37,233 bases of DNA. Origin: Blastocatellia bacterium. GTDB taxonomy: Bacteria; Acidobacteriota; Blastocatellia; Chloracidobacteriales; Chloracidobacteriaceae. The notes under the pieces are model-generated. The model searched no databases. It saw nothing but the letters and a program-made list of their open reading frames with translations, and was not told the origin of the DNA. Of the stretch, positions 36,501-37,233 are shown in pieces. The DNA is taken from the NCBI GenBank assembly GCA_019695185.1, contig JAIBAN010000081.1, forward strand, positions 1-37,233, in the 5' to 3' direction. A program made the translations under genes and the position numbers. The number at the start of each line of letters is the position of its first letter. The first letter of the stretch is position 1.

Positions 36501-37090
36501 AGTGCGCCCACCTCCCGCACCAGAATATCCAGCGACCAGCCGTCACTCACGATGTGGTGCATTTTGAGCATCAGCAGATGGTGGGTGGAGTTGATTTTCA
36601 CCAGTTTCCCCAAAAAGACCGGCCCTTTGGTCAAATCAAACGGCTGTTTGGCCTCCTGTTGCAACAGTCGGGCGGCTTCGGTCTCCCGTTCGGCTTCAGG
36701 AAACCCGGTCAGGTCAATCTGTGAGAGAACAAAATCTCCGGCAGGCTGGATGATTTGCCTTCCCTGCCCTTCCACATCGGAAAAGGTGGTGCGCAGGGCT
36801 TCATGACGGCGGACAACCTCGGCAATGCTTTGCTCCAGGGCCGCCACATTCAAGGTTCCGACCAGCCTGACGGTTGTCGGCATGGCATAAAAGGAATTGT
36901 CCGGAACCAGTTGGTCAAGGAACCACAACCGTTGCTGGGCAAAGGAAAGCGGAAAATGATTGGTGGTGCGCGGTTGCCGGGCCATGGTCCGGGGCCGGGT
37001 GACAGCCGGAGTCACACCTTTCAGTTTCTGCAACAGGAGTTCCCGCTTTTGCGGTGAGAGTTCGGCAATACGTCGTTCCAGGTCGTTCAT
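33563..37090 (-). CDS. NRPS, first module in the window: C-A-T
   Basis: A 1175-residue peptide synthetase. A short helix (LERRIAELSPQKRELLLQKLKG) precedes the C domain (45-480; MHHIVSDGWS, His178-179, Asp183). The A domain spans 505-1045 (FTSGSTGLPKG, YKTGDLARW, NGKLD Lys1038), and the T domain follows (LGGHSLLATQ, Ser1095). The pocket reads CVQHIAQVVK: the frame around it resembles Pro-type domains (DVQFIAHVVK), but the usual Asp235 that binds the amino group is Cys699. The substrate is therefore uncertain. The C domain looks like an ordinary LCL type, which normally follows another module. An in-frame TGA 9 bases before the ATG shows the start is genuine. The IS tip is 17 bases upstream. 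A long repeat insertion occupies residues about 957-1004. Confidence 0.95.
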   Translation of the reverse strand: MNDLERRIAELSPQKRELLLQKLKGVTPAVTRPRTMARQPRTTNHFPLSFAQQRLWFLDQLVPDNSFYAMPTTVRLVGTLNVAALEQSIAEVVRRHEALRTTFSDVEGQGRQIIQPAGDFVLSQIDLTGFPEAERETEAARLLQQEAKQPFDLTKGPVFLGKLVKINSTHHLLMLKMHHIVSDGWSLDILVREVGALYSAFSTGKPSPLPELPLQYADFSVWQREWLSGEVLENQLQYWRQKLENVSVLELPTDRPRPLVQQFRGAKQTFLIPPVLVAALKDLCQEEGVTPFVALLAVFKTCLHRAARQIDISVGTPIANRNRLETEGLIGFFANTLVLRTDLGGNPTFRSLLKRVNETALGAYSHQDLPFEKLVEELRPGRDLSRTPLFQVMFVLYNNPESQIRTPELALEPVVLENSIAKFDLTLSLLETEEGFLGGLEFNTDLYDAATMTRMAGHFQTLLAAAVARPDTRLADLPWLTEAEYQTVVNDWNQTEIGFRVETCLHTLFEEQVTKNPGAVALSLAGRTITYQELNHEANQLAHYLQKLGVGPETLVGICVERSVEMVTGLLAVVKAGGALVALDTAYPKDRLALMMSEARVRVLLTQERLRGLLPEQTVQVLCLDNLAELVAGESGTNPASGVTVDNLLYAIFTSGSTGLPKGIGISHRAFGNLLAWQYRHPRLQRGARTVQYSTFGFCVSFQEIFSTLCTGEVLVILPEDIRRDIASLGQFLKENAVERLHLPFAALKNLAENASHETLPATLRDVITAGEQLQVTESVRRLFERLPDCALHNQYGASETHVVSALTLTPPHEDWPAIPSVGHQIANTRMYLLDDSLRPVPIGIPGEVYVGGVCLARGYLNDAALTAEKFLPDPFGTTPGGRLYKTGDLARWLADGQIEYFGRADNQVKIRGFRIELGDIETTLVKHPDVRDAAVLARSNAQGLKFLVGYVVWDKKSGESGESGESRESEDPTARFKPQTSNLKLQNYSVDSQDPQDPQDSQDFRGLTRFLKEQLPDYMVPSMWVEMDRLPVNANGKLDQTALPTPEFSRPRLAEHFVAPTTSEEKKLAAIWSEVLGLEQVGIHDNFFELGGHSLLATQVFSRLRDTFQVRLPLRVLFENPTIAELVNVLIQAQTAAPAPTRPVMRAVAREAYRREAKTLDVVPENRSTHTIGG
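33567..33571 (-). promoter_or_regulatory. Ribosome binding site coupling the first and second NRPS genes
   Basis: GGAGG on the minus strand is made by the final Gly codons of the first NRPS gene and lies 7 bases before the ATG of the second. The stop TAA and the next ATG are separated by 3 bases. This arrangement indicates translational coupling and equal output of the two proteins. Confidence 0.85.
34084..34215. repeat. In-frame palindromic repeat in an NRPS A domain (nonamer family with heptads inside)
   Basis: Two 35-base arms (34084-34118 and 34181-34215) pair with five mismatches; each is a tandem array of a 9-base unit (GTCTTGGGG on one side, GACTCCCCA on the other). The loop holds a TTTGAGG heptad array (34132-34163). 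It is translated as KSGESGESGESRESED...FKPQTSNLKLQNYS...SQDPQDPQDSQDF, between GYVVWD and the LPDYMVPS motif, the same loop as in the second module of the next NRPS. Confidence 0.88.
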
Positions 37091-37107
37091 TTTTGCTCAC
37101 TTTCTCA

Positions 37108-37125
37108 AGCTCGACTTTGGCCATT
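37108..37125. repeat. IS terminal inverted repeat, right copy
   Basis: These 18 bases, AGCTCGACTTTGGCCATT, are the exact reverse complement of 106-123. They overlap the stop codon of the transposase fragment (37124-37126), as is common at the right end of compact IS elements. The tip at 37108 is 17 bases before the first NRPS start codon. Confidence 0.75.
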
Positions 37126-37233
37126 AGGCAGCAAAGCAGAGCGTGTCGGCTAAACGCTTTAAAAGGGAAATGGGGACTTTTTCCATCTCCTTTGATTCCA
37201 ACGACATTGAAAAATGAGCCTCCCACCACAAAC
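37124..37233 (-). CDS. IS transposase, C-terminal fragment (cut by window edge)
   Basis: An open frame enters from the window edge and reads LWWEAHFSMSLESKEMEK followed by VPISLLKRLADTLCFAA and a TAA stop at 37124-37126. The ending (VPxxLLxRLxDTLCxAA) is, from memory, characteristic of DDE_5/IS701-like transposases. The stop codon overlaps the terminal repeat. A different frame here reads MAKVELEKVSK, which looks like an ABC-ATPase start but is only the repeat read out of frame. Confidence 0.75.
   Translation of the reverse strand, partial: LWWEAHFSMSLESKEMEKVPISLLKRLADTLCFAA

Larger units (their letters stand above)
37108..37233 (-). mobile_element. Right-edge IS fragment (transposase 3' end plus terminal repeat)
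   Basis: This is the 3' portion of an insertion sequence that continues beyond the window. It has the transposase C-terminus and the 18-bp terminal repeat. The left-edge fragment carries the opposite end in the same transposase direction. The IS has cut the upstream region of the NRPS operon, so any native promoter or upstream gene lies beyond it or is lost. Confidence 0.75.

Noticed and set aside
37088..37124. A minus-strand frame starting MAKVELEKVSK, which looks like the beginning of an ABC transporter ATPase.
   Set aside because: It is the IS terminal repeat read in another frame. The frame opens into the NRPS start region with no Walker motif, and another frame here gives a clear transposase C-terminus.

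Overview
The window is a bacterial segment, about 37.2 kb, that reads as a linear piece bounded at both ends by parts of the same insertion sequence (IS). The left edge holds the first codons of an IS transposase and the right edge holds the last codons of one. Both are on the minus strand, and both lie inside a shared 18-bp terminal inverted repeat. The gene mix (aceK, a PknB-type kinase fused to TPR repeats, an HU protein with a histone-like tail, a large NRPS locus) and many low-complexity palindromic repeats would fit Acidobacteriota, perhaps Blastocatellia. That is an inference from style, not from a marker gene.

The left third (about 0.1-12.4 kb) carries housekeeping-like genes. They are an MscK/MscS-type mechanosensitive channel whose extreme C-terminus is written by the IS end (-), a YHS-domain membrane protein (+), a bacterial PH-domain membrane protein (+), an HU-family protein with a Lys/Ala/Pro-rich tail (+), a Ser/Thr kinase with TPRs (-) next to an AlkB-like dioxygenase (-), isocitrate dehydrogenase kinase/phosphatase AceK (-), and an unrecognised helical protein (-). 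Strong intrinsic terminators separate several of these units.

The right two thirds (12.9-37.1 kb, all minus strand) form one biosynthetic locus. Three NRPS genes, read right to left, encode five modules: C-A-T | C-A-T, C-A-T-E | C-A(N-MT)-T, C-A-T-TE. The epimerase that ends the second protein is followed by a D-accepting (DCL-type) condensation domain at the start of the third, so the order is self-consistent. The visible part of the line should make a pentapeptide with a D residue at position 3 and an N-methylated residue, best read as Asn, at position 4. It should be released by the terminal thioesterase. Downstream lies an unusual single polypeptide that joins an MFS exporter to an ERMP1/Fxna-like M28 zinc peptidase and its membrane domain. 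It is a candidate export and maturation (or immunity) protein.

The most striking observation is that all three NRPS genes carry in-frame palindromic repeat insertions. Each belongs to a different repeat family (perfect arms of 27 and 18 bp, and a 35-bp arm pair with five mismatches). Each lies in a loop between conserved adenylation-domain motifs, and two occupy the same loop. More palindromes lie between the genes. This resembles the in-frame palindromic elements known from Rickettsia, here in megasynthases. The IS tip sits only 17 bp upstream of the first NRPS start codon, so the native leader, and possibly an upstream module, has been cut away or displaced.
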